Source: an uncultured Lachnospiraceae bacterium
GTDB lineage: Bacteria > Bacillota > Clostridia > Lachnospirales > Lachnospiraceae
Length of the DNA: 31,220 bases
Direction of reading: 5' to 3'
Assembly (NCBI GenBank): GCA_910580015.1
Contig: CAJTVT010000034.1
Coordinates: 1 to 31,220 of the forward strand
In this document: positions 7,249-15,706 of the stretch, piece after piece
How the letters are laid out: the number at the start of each line of letters is the position of its first letter
Numbering within the stretch: position 1 is the stretch's first letter
Made by a program: the position numbers and the translations under genes
Notes under the pieces: model-generated
The model's input: the letters and a program-made list of their open reading frames with translations, nothing else
Told to the model about the DNA's origin: nothing
The model's database searches: none

Positions 7249-7431
7249 ATGATAAAAATTGGAGAGATAGAGGAAAGGAATGAATTTTCAGGTACGCGCA
7301 AGGGTAGAATAATAAACAGTCCGATCACAGCAGAGATGCTTTGGCAAAAAGAAACAGGAAAACGATACAAAGATGCTTTGATGGAGATATATAGGAACAT
7401 AGGAGAGGTAGAATCATGCGGGCAAAAATGA
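7249..7431 (+). CDS. Small protein upstream of the YolD-like gene, function unknown
   Basis: The 60-residue product begins MIKIGEIEERN and has a basic SGTRKGR stretch and an amphipathic C-terminal half with EMLWQKETGKRYKDAL. I do not recognise a named family. Its end overlaps the YolD-like gene by 16 nt, so it appears to be the first gene of a three-gene unit with a translesion polymerase. The open frame continues upstream into the mobile element, but 7249 is the first ATG outside it and the native start most likely lies here. No good ribosome site is visible before it, either now or in the reconstructed empty site, so the start is uncertain. Confidence 0.55.
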   Translation: MIKIGEIEERNEFSGTRKGRIINSPITAEMLWQKETGKRYKDALMEIYRNIGEVESCGQK

Positions 7432-7805
7432 GCCGTCTGGAACGGGCAAAACAATTTATGCCTTTTGCTGCATTAAAAGGTTATTCTGAGGCGCTGCGCG
7501 GCAAAGAAAAAAATATGATGCAGAAAGCAGAACTTTCAGAGGAATATCTGGAGGAATTAAATCACAAGTTTCTTCAGATAAAAGAGAAGGATGTTGTGAC
7601 AATATCCTATTTTCATATCCATGAATATTTAAAAATAACAGGGAGCGTTACCAAAATCGACAGAGATCTCAAAAGATTGGAGATACACGGAATTAAGATT
7701 GCATTGGAAGATATTTATGATATCAATAGCAGTGAGATAGAAATCCAAAATCCTTTAGAAACGTTCATGGAAAGCAGCAGACAGGAAGGTGGCATTTGTA
7801 GATGA
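7416..7805 (+). CDS. YolD-like protein
   Basis: The 129-residue product matches the YolD-like family: N-terminal RAKMSRLERAKQFMPFAAL, a middle strand-rich part (VVTISYFHIHEY) and a short EDIYDINSSEIE end. Members usually sit directly before Y-family polymerases of the UmuC type in Firmicutes and are proposed to act as partners in place of UmuD; the exact role is unsettled. GGAGAGG at 7402-7408 lies 7 nt before the start. The stop overlaps the polymerase start in ATGA, so translation is coupled. No LexA-type box (GAAC-N4-GTTC) was found upstream. Confidence 0.82.
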   Translation: MRAKMSRLERAKQFMPFAALKGYSEALRGKEKNMMQKAELSEEYLEELNHKFLQIKEKDVVTISYFHIHEYLKITGSVTKIDRDLKRLEIHGIKIALEDIYDINSSEIEIQNPLETFMESSRQEGGICR

Positions 7806-9100
7806 AACAGAGGGTTTATGCTTGTATAGATTTGAAATCTTTTTATGCATCTGTGGAATGTATGGAGCGGGGATTAAATCCCTTGACCACCAATTTAGTT
7901 GTGGCAGACCCAAAGCGAACGCAAACAACTATTTGTCTTGCGGTGTCTCCTTCAATGAAAAAAATGGGAGTCCCAGGCAGATGCCGAGTGTATGAGATTC
8001 CTCCAGGTATAGAGTATATTATGGCATCTCCCAGAATGAAGCTTTATATTGATTATTCCGCTGAGATCTATGGAATTTATTTAAAATATATTGCGAAAGA
8101 GGATATTCACCCATATTCCATTGATGAAGTGTTCATGGATTTGACGGATTATCTGTCCATGTATCATATGAATCCGGAAGAACTCAGCCGAAAAATGATG
8201 GCAGATGTTCTTGATACAACTGGGATTACAGCCGTTACAGGGATTGGGACAAATTTATATTTGGCTAAGATCGCGTTGGATATAACGGCAAAACATGTGG
8301 AAGTGTCTGAAAGTTCAGAGATGGAAAGATTTTTTCCAATCGGTGTATTAGATGAAGAATCTTATCAAAGGACCTTATGGGACCATAGACCCTTGACGGA
8401 TTTTTGGCGTATTGGAGAAGGGATCTCTAGGAGATTAGAACGGATGGGAATTTATACCATGAGAGAGATCACACAGGCCGATGAAAGGTTGTTGTATCAG
8501 GCTTTTGGAAAGGATGCAGAATTGTTGATTGACCACGCATGGGGCAGAGAAACCACGACCATGGCAGATATAAAATCTTATAAACCAAAAGAAAACTCTC
8601 TTTCCAGTAGTCAAGTATTAGCTTGCGATTACAACTTTGAGCAGGGAAAGCTAATTGTCAAGGAGATGGTAGATCTGTTATGCCTGGAGCTTGTGAGTAA
8701 GGGTTTGGTGACAGAATCCATTACCCTTCAGGTGGGATATGCTAGACGGATGGACAAGAAACCAGCGTATGGAACCATATCGATGACAATCGCAACCAGT
8801 TCTGCGGTTCAGATTATTTCTTATATAATGCAACTTTATGAACGGATTGTGGACAGATTTACGCCGATTCGCCAGGTTGGTCTGTGTTTTAATCATGTGG
8901 TAGATGAGGTTTGTCAGCAGTATGATCTGTTTACTGATCCGGCAAAACTGGATCGGGAGCGCCGTATGCAGAAAGCCATGATAGAAATCAAGGAGAAATA
9001 TGGGAAAAATGCGATTTTAAAAGGAATGAATTTGCAGGAAAAAGCTATGACCATGGAACGAAATCAGCAAATAGGAGGTCATAGAAGTGGGATAGATTAA
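7802..9100 (+). CDS. Y-family DNA polymerase, UmuC/UvrX-like
   Basis: The 432-residue product is a translesion polymerase. The palm carries the metal-binding D in CIDLKSFYASVE and the SIDEVFMDLT motif with the catalytic D-E pair; a helix-hairpin-helix thumb region follows at about 200-235 and a little-finger domain at about 250-360. The pairing with YolD and the ending without a classic long C-terminal tail place it with the UmuC/UvrX group rather than DinB proper. The start at 7802 is set by the ATGA overlap and by AGGAAGGTGG just upstream. Such enzymes copy damaged DNA at the cost of mutations. Here the operon would be driven from within or beyond a mobile element. Confidence 0.87.
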   Translation: MKQRVYACIDLKSFYASVECMERGLNPLTTNLVVADPKRTQTTICLAVSPSMKKMGVPGRCRVYEIPPGIEYIMASPRMKLYIDYSAEIYGIYLKYIAKEDIHPYSIDEVFMDLTDYLSMYHMNPEELSRKMMADVLDTTGITAVTGIGTNLYLAKIALDITAKHVEVSESSEMERFFPIGVLDEESYQRTLWDHRPLTDFWRIGEGISRRLERMGIYTMREITQADERLLYQAFGKDAELLIDHAWGRETTTMADIKSYKPKENSLSSSQVLACDYNFEQGKLIVKEMVDLLCLELVSKGLVTESITLQVGYARRMDKKPAYGTISMTIATSSAVQIISYIMQLYERIVDRFTPIRQVGLCFNHVVDEVCQQYDLFTDPAKLDRERRMQKAMIEIKEKYGKNAILKGMNLQEKAMTMERNQQIGGHRSGID

Positions 9101-9138
9101 TTTTCGGTAGGTGGTCTCCAAATAGAGCTATACTAGAG

Positions 9139-9179
9139 TCCGCCGTAGGCGGAGAATCCGGCTTTGCCGGATTCTTTTT
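9139..9179 (+). terminator. Double hairpin terminator after the polymerase gene
   Basis: TCCGCC-GTA-GGCGGA (9139-9153) is followed directly by GAATCCGGC-TTT-GCCGGATTC (9154-9174) and a TTTTT run. The second hairpin is the intrinsic terminator; with the crotonase gene convergent, it may serve both. Confidence 0.85.
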
Positions 9180-9191
9180 CGTTTCTTAAAA

Positions 9192-9986
9192 TTAGAAATC
9201 TGTCAAATCTGCTGCACGTCTCTCTAAGAAAGCAGACATTCCCTCTGTTTTGTCGTGGGTAGAGCAGGTAATGCCGAACAGGTTTGCTTCCATTTCTACG
9301 GCATTCTTGATGTCCATGTCGTAGCCATTGTTGATAGCTGCCTTTGCAATCGACACAGCATAGCTTCCCTTGGAGATAATCTTGGAAGCCATCTTCTTAG
9401 CGGTATCCATCAATTCTTCCTTGGCAACGACTTTGTTCACCAGACCGATACGATAAGCTTCTGCGGCGTCAATGTTATCACAGGTGAAGATCAGTTCTTT
9501 GGCACGTCCCATACCTACTAAGCGGGCAAGTCTCTGAGTTCCGCCAAATCCAGGAATGATACCGAGACCAGTTTCTGGCTGTGCAAAGGTAGCATTGTCG
9601 GAAGCGATACGAATATCACAGGCCATAGCGATCTCACATCCACCGCCCAGTGCAAATCCGTTGATAGCAGCGATAGTCACCTGGCGCATGTTCATCAGCT
9701 TAAAGAATGGCTCTGCGGCCCTCATACCGAAAGCGCGTGCTTCAGCAGCAGAGAAATTTACCATCTCAGCAATATCAGCACCAGCAACAAAGGATTTGAA
9801 TGCATTGTCCTTCTTATCTGGTCCGCCGGTGAGGATGACAACCTTCACATCATCTCTGGCCTCAATCTCGCTCAGGACAGTGTTTAGCTCGTCCAAAGTC
9901 TCGCTGTTCAAAGCGTTCAAAGCGCCAGGTCTGCTGATAGTCAGGATGGCAATCTGATCAGCTACGTCTAATTTTAAGTTATTCAT
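9192..9986 (-). CDS. crt: Crotonase (3-hydroxybutyryl-CoA dehydratase / enoyl-CoA hydratase)
   Basis: The 264-residue product is a crotonase-fold enzyme that would hydrate or dehydrate short-chain acyl-CoA, as in butyrate formation from acetyl-CoA. The oxyanion-hole segments are AGADIAEM and NGFALGGGCE. The first catalytic Glu lies in GGGCEIAMACD, and the second in PETGLGIIPGFGG; length is normal for the family. AGGAGG stands 9 nt upstream. In many clostridia crt lies in a bcs operon with thl, hbd, bcd and etf; here it stands alone with its own near-consensus promoter. Crotonases vary in substrate, so the butyrate role is inferred. Confidence 0.88.
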   Translation of the reverse strand: MNNLKLDVADQIAILTISRPGALNALNSETLDELNTVLSEIEARDDVKVVILTGGPDKKDNAFKSFVAGADIAEMVNFSAAEARAFGMRAAEPFFKLMNMRQVTIAAINGFALGGGCEIAMACDIRIASDNATFAQPETGLGIIPGFGGTQRLARLVGMGRAKELIFTCDNIDAAEAYRIGLVNKVVAKEELMDTAKKMASKIISKGSYAVSIAKAAINNGYDMDIKNAVEMEANLFGITCSTHDKTEGMSAFLERRAADLTDF

Positions 9987-10029
9987 GTGTAGATCCTCCT
10001 AATAAAATATGTATTTTAAAGCTACTTAT

Positions 10030-10058
10030 AATATATAACTTTGACAAAAATATGTCAA
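10030..10058 (-). promoter_or_regulatory. Near-consensus promoter of crt
   Basis: On the minus strand TTGACA (10058-10053) and TATATT (10035-10030) are 17 bp apart. The -35 lies in an inverted repeat TTGACA-N6-TGTCAA (10041-10058), 18 bp long, that could be an operator. Its length suits a Rex site, but the arms do not match the usual TTGTTAA/TTAACAA well. Confidence 0.75.
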
Positions 10059-10210
10059 TATACGGTATGGTATGATTTTAGAAAGGAATCTATTTGAGAG
10101 AAAAAGATTGATTTTATTATGGGTTTCATTTTATATGAGTGAACAAAGTAAGAAATAATTATAAGAATTTCATGATTTTTTTGTTTTTTCGTGCATTCTT
10201 TCAGGTGAAA

Positions 10211-10219
10211 TGTTATAAT
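10211..10219 (+). promoter_or_regulatory. Extended -10 promoter of the GH84 gene
   Basis: TGTTATAAT carries the TGn extension and a perfect TATAAT (10214-10219), with no good -35. Initiation near 10226 gives a leader of only about 20 nt holding AAGGAGG. Confidence 0.55.
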
Positions 10220-10246
10220 AGAAAAAAATCCAAAAGGAGGAGTCAT

Positions 10247-13200
10247 ATGAAAGTAACAAAACGTATTATCAGTATCCTGTTAACATTGGGGATATTGCTC
10301 ACAAGCATTCCGGTGGCCGCATTTGAAAAGCCATCAGGAGCTGAGGCAGATTTACAAAATGGCTATGCCCCCACGCAGGATGCATATGCCATTTATCCAA
10401 TTCCTCGCAGTGCACAGTATACAGAGGGAAATTTTACACTTGGAACAGAGATTACAGTCGTAAGTGAAGAAGGAATTGATGCGTATACAAATCAATTTTT
10501 AGACGAGATTTTAACCGATTACGGCAGAACGAAAACAGTATCTGAAACGATACCAGAAGGAACAAATCAGATTCTTTTGGGAATCAAAGGCAGTGGTGGC
10601 GCTGTTGATGCATGGGCGGAAAGTAATCTCACTCTTTCCGATGCAGAGTTGTTTACTAAAACGGACGCATATCTTATCTGTGCAAATGGCGGTAGAATTG
10701 TTATTCTTGGAAAAGATACAAATGCTGTCTACTATGGACTCGCAACTTTGCAGATGATGTTTTCCTCATTTAATGGAACAAAATTCCTGAATGTACAGAT
10801 TGAGGATTATGCTGGAATGAAGATGCGAGGGTTTATTGAAGGGTTTTATGGAGGCTGGACGCATGATGGACGCAAAAGTTTAATGCAGTTTGCCAGGGAC
10901 GTAAAGATGAACACCTATATCTATGCTTCCAAAACAGACAGTTATCATAAAAATGATGAATTATATCCTGCTGATCAGATTAATCAGATCAAGGAACTGG
11001 TTGCAGTGGGAGATCAGACAAAGGTAAAATACTGCTGGTCTATCCATCTTTCCTATTTCTTTAATAGTTTGCCAAGTAATATCGAATCAGAGGAGTATCA
11101 GACCCAATTTAATCAAAAATTTGATCGTCTCAAAGCGAAGTTTCAACAGCTCTATGATGCAGGTGTGAGGAAATTTGCGGTTTTAAATGACGATTTTGGT
11201 TCTGGTTCTCATACAGAAGTGGTTCGTCTTTTGAACAAACTGGATGATGAATTTCTTGTGCCAAAGGGCTGCGATAATCTTACATATTGTATGCAGGGGT
11301 ATAATAAAGGATGGAGCAATGCAGGAGAATTAGGAGCGATGAGAGCCTTGAATGAATCCATTGATCTGTTCTGGACAGGGGATGGAGTCAATTCCCCTAT
11401 CACCCAGGATACCATTGATTTTGTCAAACAGCAGACTGGACATGAAGCTGTCTTTTGGTTGAATTATCCAGTAAATGAACATGCGAAGTCTGGCGTTTAT
11501 TTGGGCGAAATATCTCATTATGTACGGGATGATGTGACAGGGCTTGCGGGAGCTGTCTCGAATCCTTCCTGTTTAACAGAGGCAAATAAGGTTGGACTGT
11601 TCCAGCTTGGTTCTTTATTCTGGAATAACCATAATTATTTGTCTCAAGCAGTGACAATTTGGGAAGAATCCTTTAAATATTTACAACCAGAGGTTTATCA
11701 GTCGTATTTGACAATTGCAAGAAATATTGCGAATTGTCCAGGTTCCTCCAGAGTACCAGGAGGATTTCCAGAATCAGAATACATCAAAGATTCTCTGGAT
11801 GCGGTTACAGAAAAGATTAAAAAAGGGACTTCCATTGCTGGTGATCAGGATGCACAGAAACTGATCCGTGCATTTACTGAAATGTTGTCAGCAATTTCAA
11901 CATTCCGCAGCAATTGTACAAACGAAGCTTTGAAAGCAGATCTGGAAATTTGGTTAAAATCCTTAACCGATGTGGCGACAGCAGGAAAAGCGTCATTGGA
12001 AGCTTTGATTGCAATGGAGCAAAATAATATCAATGAAGCATGGTCCAATATTGGGACGGCAGGAAAAGCAATGGAGACTTGGGATAGCTATACGTATGTT
12101 GAACCATCTCAGGGGGCAACAGTGAATGCCCAGGCCGGCAGTAAACGTTTGGTTCCGTTTGTCAACAAAGCGCTTGCAGCGGCAAAGAAACAAATTGTGC
12201 CAATATTAGATCCATCTGCTGAGATCCCACCCTCATATATTGGGGTGATTCATGGAGTGGAACGGACAGATACTGCTGAATTTGCGAAGGCATATGATAA
12301 AGATCCATCCACTTATGCAAGTTTTGAGAGCGGAACACAGAAAACTGGGGATTATATGGGAGTTGATCTTGGCAAAGCTACTCCTGTTCATAGTATCGAT
12401 ATTTTACAGGGAAAAAATGATACGGATCATGACATCTTCCACAATGCTGTCTTAGAATGTTCTGATACTGGAGAGGATGGCAGTTGGACACAAATTTTAA
12501 AATATGACAATGATGATGCCCCAATTCATATTGAGAAAACATTTGAAGGCGATGGTTTGACCACAAGATATATTCGCCTGCGTCTGACAAGAACAGGAAC
12601 AGCAAATAAGAATGATTACTGGACACATATCCGTGAAATCACAATTAATGGAAATGCTGAGCAGGAGCCAGAATACAGCTTGTATGCAAGCGAAGGAATC
12701 ACAGCAGAGGTGTCATTAAACAGTTTAAATTATAGCTTAACACAGACGAAAGAGCAGCCAATTGCACCAGGAGGATATATTGGTATAAAATTAAAAGAAC
12801 TTTCCAAGATTCAAAGCCTTACATTTGATTCAGAAGAAGCGAAAGATCTCACACTCCAATATTCAGACAACAGTCGGACATGGACAGATATGCCTGCCTC
12901 CCCGAACAATATCACGGCGCGTTATGTTCGCCTGTACAATGACACAGACCATGAGATCGATGTGAAATTGACTAATTTTGCACTTTCGGTTTATGGCAAT
13001 GCAGTAGATCTTTCAGTTGCAGATTTTAACCCAGAATATACGAATCTGAAAGAAGGTTCTTGGAGTAATCTGTTTGACGGAAAATACGAAACCTATATCT
13101 GGACAAACACAGCACAGAAGGTAAATCACTATATTATCATAGATTTTGGAGCAGAGACCCCATTGTATGATTTTACGATTACCCAAGAAAAAGGAAATCC

Positions 13201-15631
13201 CAAGTTCTATAATGCAGAATTTTATTTATCCACAGATAAGACGAATTGGGGTAGTCCAGTTACTTCTGTTGCAGAGACAAACGGGGCAGTTACAGGGCCA
13301 CATTGGAAAGAAGAAGGAAATTATATTAAGATTTCTAGAGATGATTTGAACGGTGTGCCTGCACGATATATGAAAATCCGGATTACAAAAGATCATGGAT
13401 ATTTCCTTAGAATTAATGAGATTGAGATTAATAAAACAATCTCTGCCTCTGATGAGACCGTTGGAAAGATATATTCTGAGACACTCAAAGGTGATTTGGA
13501 TAAAATTATAGATGGTGATATTTCTTCTGTCTATACTTCAGAACAGCCTTCCGATGGAACTGCATCGTTAACTTATCCGATTACGGAGAATAACAAACTT
13601 TCATCCATTACATTATTGCAGAATGCATCATCGATTACCAATGCATCGGTAACAGCAAAGGTTTTTGATGGTTCCAAGGTTGCTGACAAATCCCTTGGTG
13701 CGTTAGATCAGGGTATTACAAAGTTTGAGAATTTGGAAAATGAGGGAGATATCCTCTCCATCACAGTGACATGGCCCCAGGGGACCGTTCCGTCACTTTA
13801 TGAGATTATTACGAATCCTGTAGTCGAAGAACGTACACATACAATCTCTTTCAGCGGTGAAGGAGCGCCAGCAGAAAAATTGACGGCGGCGGAAGGAAAG
13901 ATTGTAACACTTCCTGAAAACACAGCACAGAATAATGGAAGAGAGTTCCGTGGCTGGAATGATGGTAGAAACACCTATGCTGCGGGCACAAAGTATGTAA
14001 TGGGAACCAAAGATGTGACGATGACTGCTGTATGGGGGGATGAGATTAAAGTAACTTCCATCACGGTATCACCCAAAACGGCGGAGCTTAATATCGGCGC
14101 TACCTTACAGTTATCAAAGACAGTTGCTCCAGAGAATGCTTCCAATTCAAATGTTATCTGGAGTTCCGACAATGAGGCAATTGCTTCGGTTGATGCGCAA
14201 ACAGGGCTTGTGACAGCTCATGCAAAGGGAACAGCGGTTATCACTGCAACATCTGAGGAAAACAGTAGAATATCGGATACTTGCACAATTGAAGTAAAAG
14301 CGGATAACCCAGGAGTGGTTTTAGTTGATAAAATTACAGTTGTTCCTGATAAAGTTACAATTAAAACAGGAGAATCTATAACACTTTCAAAGACAGTGGA
14401 ACCTGAAAATGCTTCCAATCCGAATGTTATCTGGAGTTCCGACAATGAGGCAGTTGCTTCAGTTGAACCACAGACTGGAAAGGTGGATGGCAAAGCAAAA
14501 GGAAATGCAAAGATTACGGCAACAGCGCAAGATGGCAGTGGAGTACAAGGTGTCTGCGAAATTACGGTGGAAGAGGATGGACAGATAACACCGCCGGAGA
14601 AATATACGATTGAAATTTCACCGAAATCAACAGAATTGTATGAGAAAGAAACCATAACACTCAAGGCAAATATTTTGCCGGAAACTGCGGGAAAGAAAGA
14701 GCTGGTATGGGAGTCTGACAATGACAAGATTGCTAAGGTAGACCAAAATGGAGTTGTGACAGCGATAGCGAAAGGAACAGTGATCATTAAGGCTTCTGCG
14801 AAAGAGGATCGTAAAATATTTGGTGAATGTACGATTACAGTAAAAGAAAATCCGCCTGTGAAAGTAAAATCTGTCACAGTTGCACCAAGCACTCTGAAAC
14901 TGAATGTTGGGGCTTCCAAAAAATTATCGGTGTCTGTGTCTCCTGCCGCAGCGGCGGACAAAACAGTGACGTGGAGTTCCTCAAAACCAAGTGTTGCTAC
15001 AGTTGATCCGAAAAGTGGTCAGGTAAAAGCAGTCTCAGCAGGAACGGCCAAGATAAAAGCGAAAGCGAAGGATGGAAGTGGAAAGTATGGAATCTGTACG
15101 GTTACCGTCTCAAAACCACAGGAAAGCATCCGAGTAAATAAAACATATAACTATAAAGACTTACGTTATACGGTAACCAGTCTTTCCCCAAGGACTGTAA
15201 AAGTGGCAAAATCTAAAAATAAGAATCTTAAAAAGATCACCATTCCAGATACTGTTACGCTTCAGGGCAAAAAATATAAGGTGACTGCCATTGTAGATAA
15301 TGCTTTTAAAGATCACAAAAAAGTTACTTCTGCAAGTGTAGGTAAAAATGTAGAAATTATTGGGGATAATGCTTTTTCAGGATGTGTGAAACTTACAAAC
15401 GTATCACTGAAAAGCACAAAACTGCGAAGCATAGGCAGCAAAGCGTTCCAAAATTGTAAGAAATTAAAATCAATTACAATTAAGAGTCTTTCACTGAAAA
15501 AGATCGGAAAATATGCGTTTAAGGGAATTGACAAAAAAGCTGCTATCAAGGTGCCTTCAAAGAAATATAAGAGCTATTTAAAACTTTTCAAGAATAAAGG
15601 GCAGGCAAAGACTGTAAAAATTAAAAAATAA
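10247..15631 (+). CDS. Secreted GH84 beta-N-acetylhexosaminidase with F5/8, Big_2 and LRR modules
   Basis: This 1794-residue exported protein is a likely O-GlcNAcase/hyaluronidase-like hexosaminidase acting on host glycans such as mucin. Order: signal peptide (about 1-26), GH20-like N-terminal domain (about 45-185), GH84 barrel (about 190-480) with RGFIEGFYGGWTHDGR and the catalytic pair D315-D316 in VLNDDFG, a helical part to about 640, F5/8-type carbohydrate-binding domains (about 664-800 and 920-1065), an InlB/Flg_new-like repeat (about 1198-1265), four Big_2 domains (about 1268-1625) and BspA-like LRR_5 repeats to the end. No LPXTG or transmembrane anchor is seen, so it is free or held by its repeats. 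The start is fixed by AAGGAGG 6 nt upstream and the signal peptide behind it. The first two Big_2 units are nearly identical over part of their DNA. Confidence 0.9.
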   Translation: MKVTKRIISILLTLGILLTSIPVAAFEKPSGAEADLQNGYAPTQDAYAIYPIPRSAQYTEGNFTLGTEITVVSEEGIDAYTNQFLDEILTDYGRTKTVSETIPEGTNQILLGIKGSGGAVDAWAESNLTLSDAELFTKTDAYLICANGGRIVILGKDTNAVYYGLATLQMMFSSFNGTKFLNVQIEDYAGMKMRGFIEGFYGGWTHDGRKSLMQFARDVKMNTYIYASKTDSYHKNDELYPADQINQIKELVAVGDQTKVKYCWSIHLSYFFNSLPSNIESEEYQTQFNQKFDRLKAKFQQLYDAGVRKFAVLNDDFGSGSHTEVVRLLNKLDDEFLVPKGCDNLTYCMQGYNKGWSNAGELGAMRALNESIDLFWTGDGVNSPITQDTIDFVKQQTGHEAVFWLNYPVNEHAKSGVYLGEISHYVRDDVTGLAGAVSNPSCLTEANKVGLFQLGSLFWNNHNYLSQAVTIWEESFKYLQPEVYQSYLTIARNIANCPGSSRVPGGFPESEYIKDSLDAVTEKIKKGTSIAGDQDAQKLIRAFTEMLSAISTFRSNCTNEALKADLEIWLKSLTDVATAGKASLEALIAMEQNNINEAWSNIGTAGKAMETWDSYTYVEPSQGATVNAQAGSKRLVPFVNKALAAAKKQIVPILDPSAEIPPSYIGVIHGVERTDTAEFAKAYDKDPSTYASFESGTQKTGDYMGVDLGKATPVHSIDILQGKNDTDHDIFHNAVLECSDTGEDGSWTQILKYDNDDAPIHIEKTFEGDGLTTRYIRLRLTRTGTANKNDYWTHIREITINGNAEQEPEYSLYASEGITAEVSLNSLNYSLTQTKEQPIAPGGYIGIKLKELSKIQSLTFDSEEAKDLTLQYSDNSRTWTDMPASPNNITARYVRLYNDTDHEIDVKLTNFALSVYGNAVDLSVADFNPEYTNLKEGSWSNLFDGKYETYIWTNTAQKVNHYIIIDFGAETPLYDFTITQEKGNPKFYNAEFYLSTDKTNWGSPVTSVAETNGAVTGPHWKEEGNYIKISRDDLNGVPARYMKIRITKDHGYFLRINEIEINKTISASDETVGKIYSETLKGDLDKIIDGDISSVYTSEQPSDGTASLTYPITENNKLSSITLLQNASSITNASVTAKVFDGSKVADKSLGALDQGITKFENLENEGDILSITVTWPQGTVPSLYEIITNPVVEERTHTISFSGEGAPAEKLTAAEGKIVTLPENTAQNNGREFRGWNDGRNTYAAGTKYVMGTKDVTMTAVWGDEIKVTSITVSPKTAELNIGATLQLSKTVAPENASNSNVIWSSDNEAIASVDAQTGLVTAHAKGTAVITATSEENSRISDTCTIEVKADNPGVVLVDKITVVPDKVTIKTGESITLSKTVEPENASNPNVIWSSDNEAVASVEPQTGKVDGKAKGNAKITATAQDGSGVQGVCEITVEEDGQITPPEKYTIEISPKSTELYEKETITLKANILPETAGKKELVWESDNDKIAKVDQNGVVTAIAKGTVIIKASAKEDRKIFGECTITVKENPPVKVKSVTVAPSTLKLNVGASKKLSVSVSPAAAADKTVTWSSSKPSVATVDPKSGQVKAVSAGTAKIKAKAKDGSGKYGICTVTVSKPQESIRVNKTYNYKDLRYTVTSLSPRTVKVAKSKNKNLKKITIPDTVTLQGKKYKVTAIVDNAFKDHKKVTSASVGKNVEIIGDNAFSGCVKLTNVSLKSTKLRSIGSKAFQNCKKLKSITIKSLSLKKIGKYAFKGIDKKAAIKVPSKKYKSYLKLFKNKGQAKTVKIKK
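14128..14470 (+). repeat. Recently duplicated Big_2 segment in the GH84 gene
   Basis: The stretch around CTGGAGTTCCGACAATGAGG occurs at 14158 and again at 14431, 273 bp (91 codons) apart, with high identity for about 55 bp on either side of the core. Units three and four are much more diverged. This suggests recent intragenic duplication or conversion of one unit. Confidence 0.7.
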
Positions 15632-15640
15632 GTAATCGTG

Positions 15641-15683
15641 AAACGCCATTCCAATGAGCAAATGCGCTATGGAATGGCGTTTT
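15641..15683 (+). terminator. Terminator between the GH84 gene and araC-type gene
   Basis: AAACGCCATTCC (15641-15652) pairs with GGAATGGCGTTT (15671-15682), followed by a short T run. The A tract on the left allows action on the convergent minus-strand gene too. Confidence 0.75.
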
Positions 15684-15706
15684 CCTATCAGAGTTTCTTT
15701 ATAAAA

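Noticed and set aside
7000..7420. LexA/SOS box upstream of the YolD-polymerase operon
   Set aside because: No GAAC-N4-GTTC or close variant was found on either strand.
9556..9957. Plus-strand frame opposite crt
   Set aside because: Antisense shadow of a well-supported crotonase gene.
14218..14961. Long minus-strand open frame (247 codons) inside the GH84 gene
   Set aside because: It is antisense to the Big_2 repeats, has a Ser/Thr/Val-rich product from reversed repeat codons and no ribosome site.
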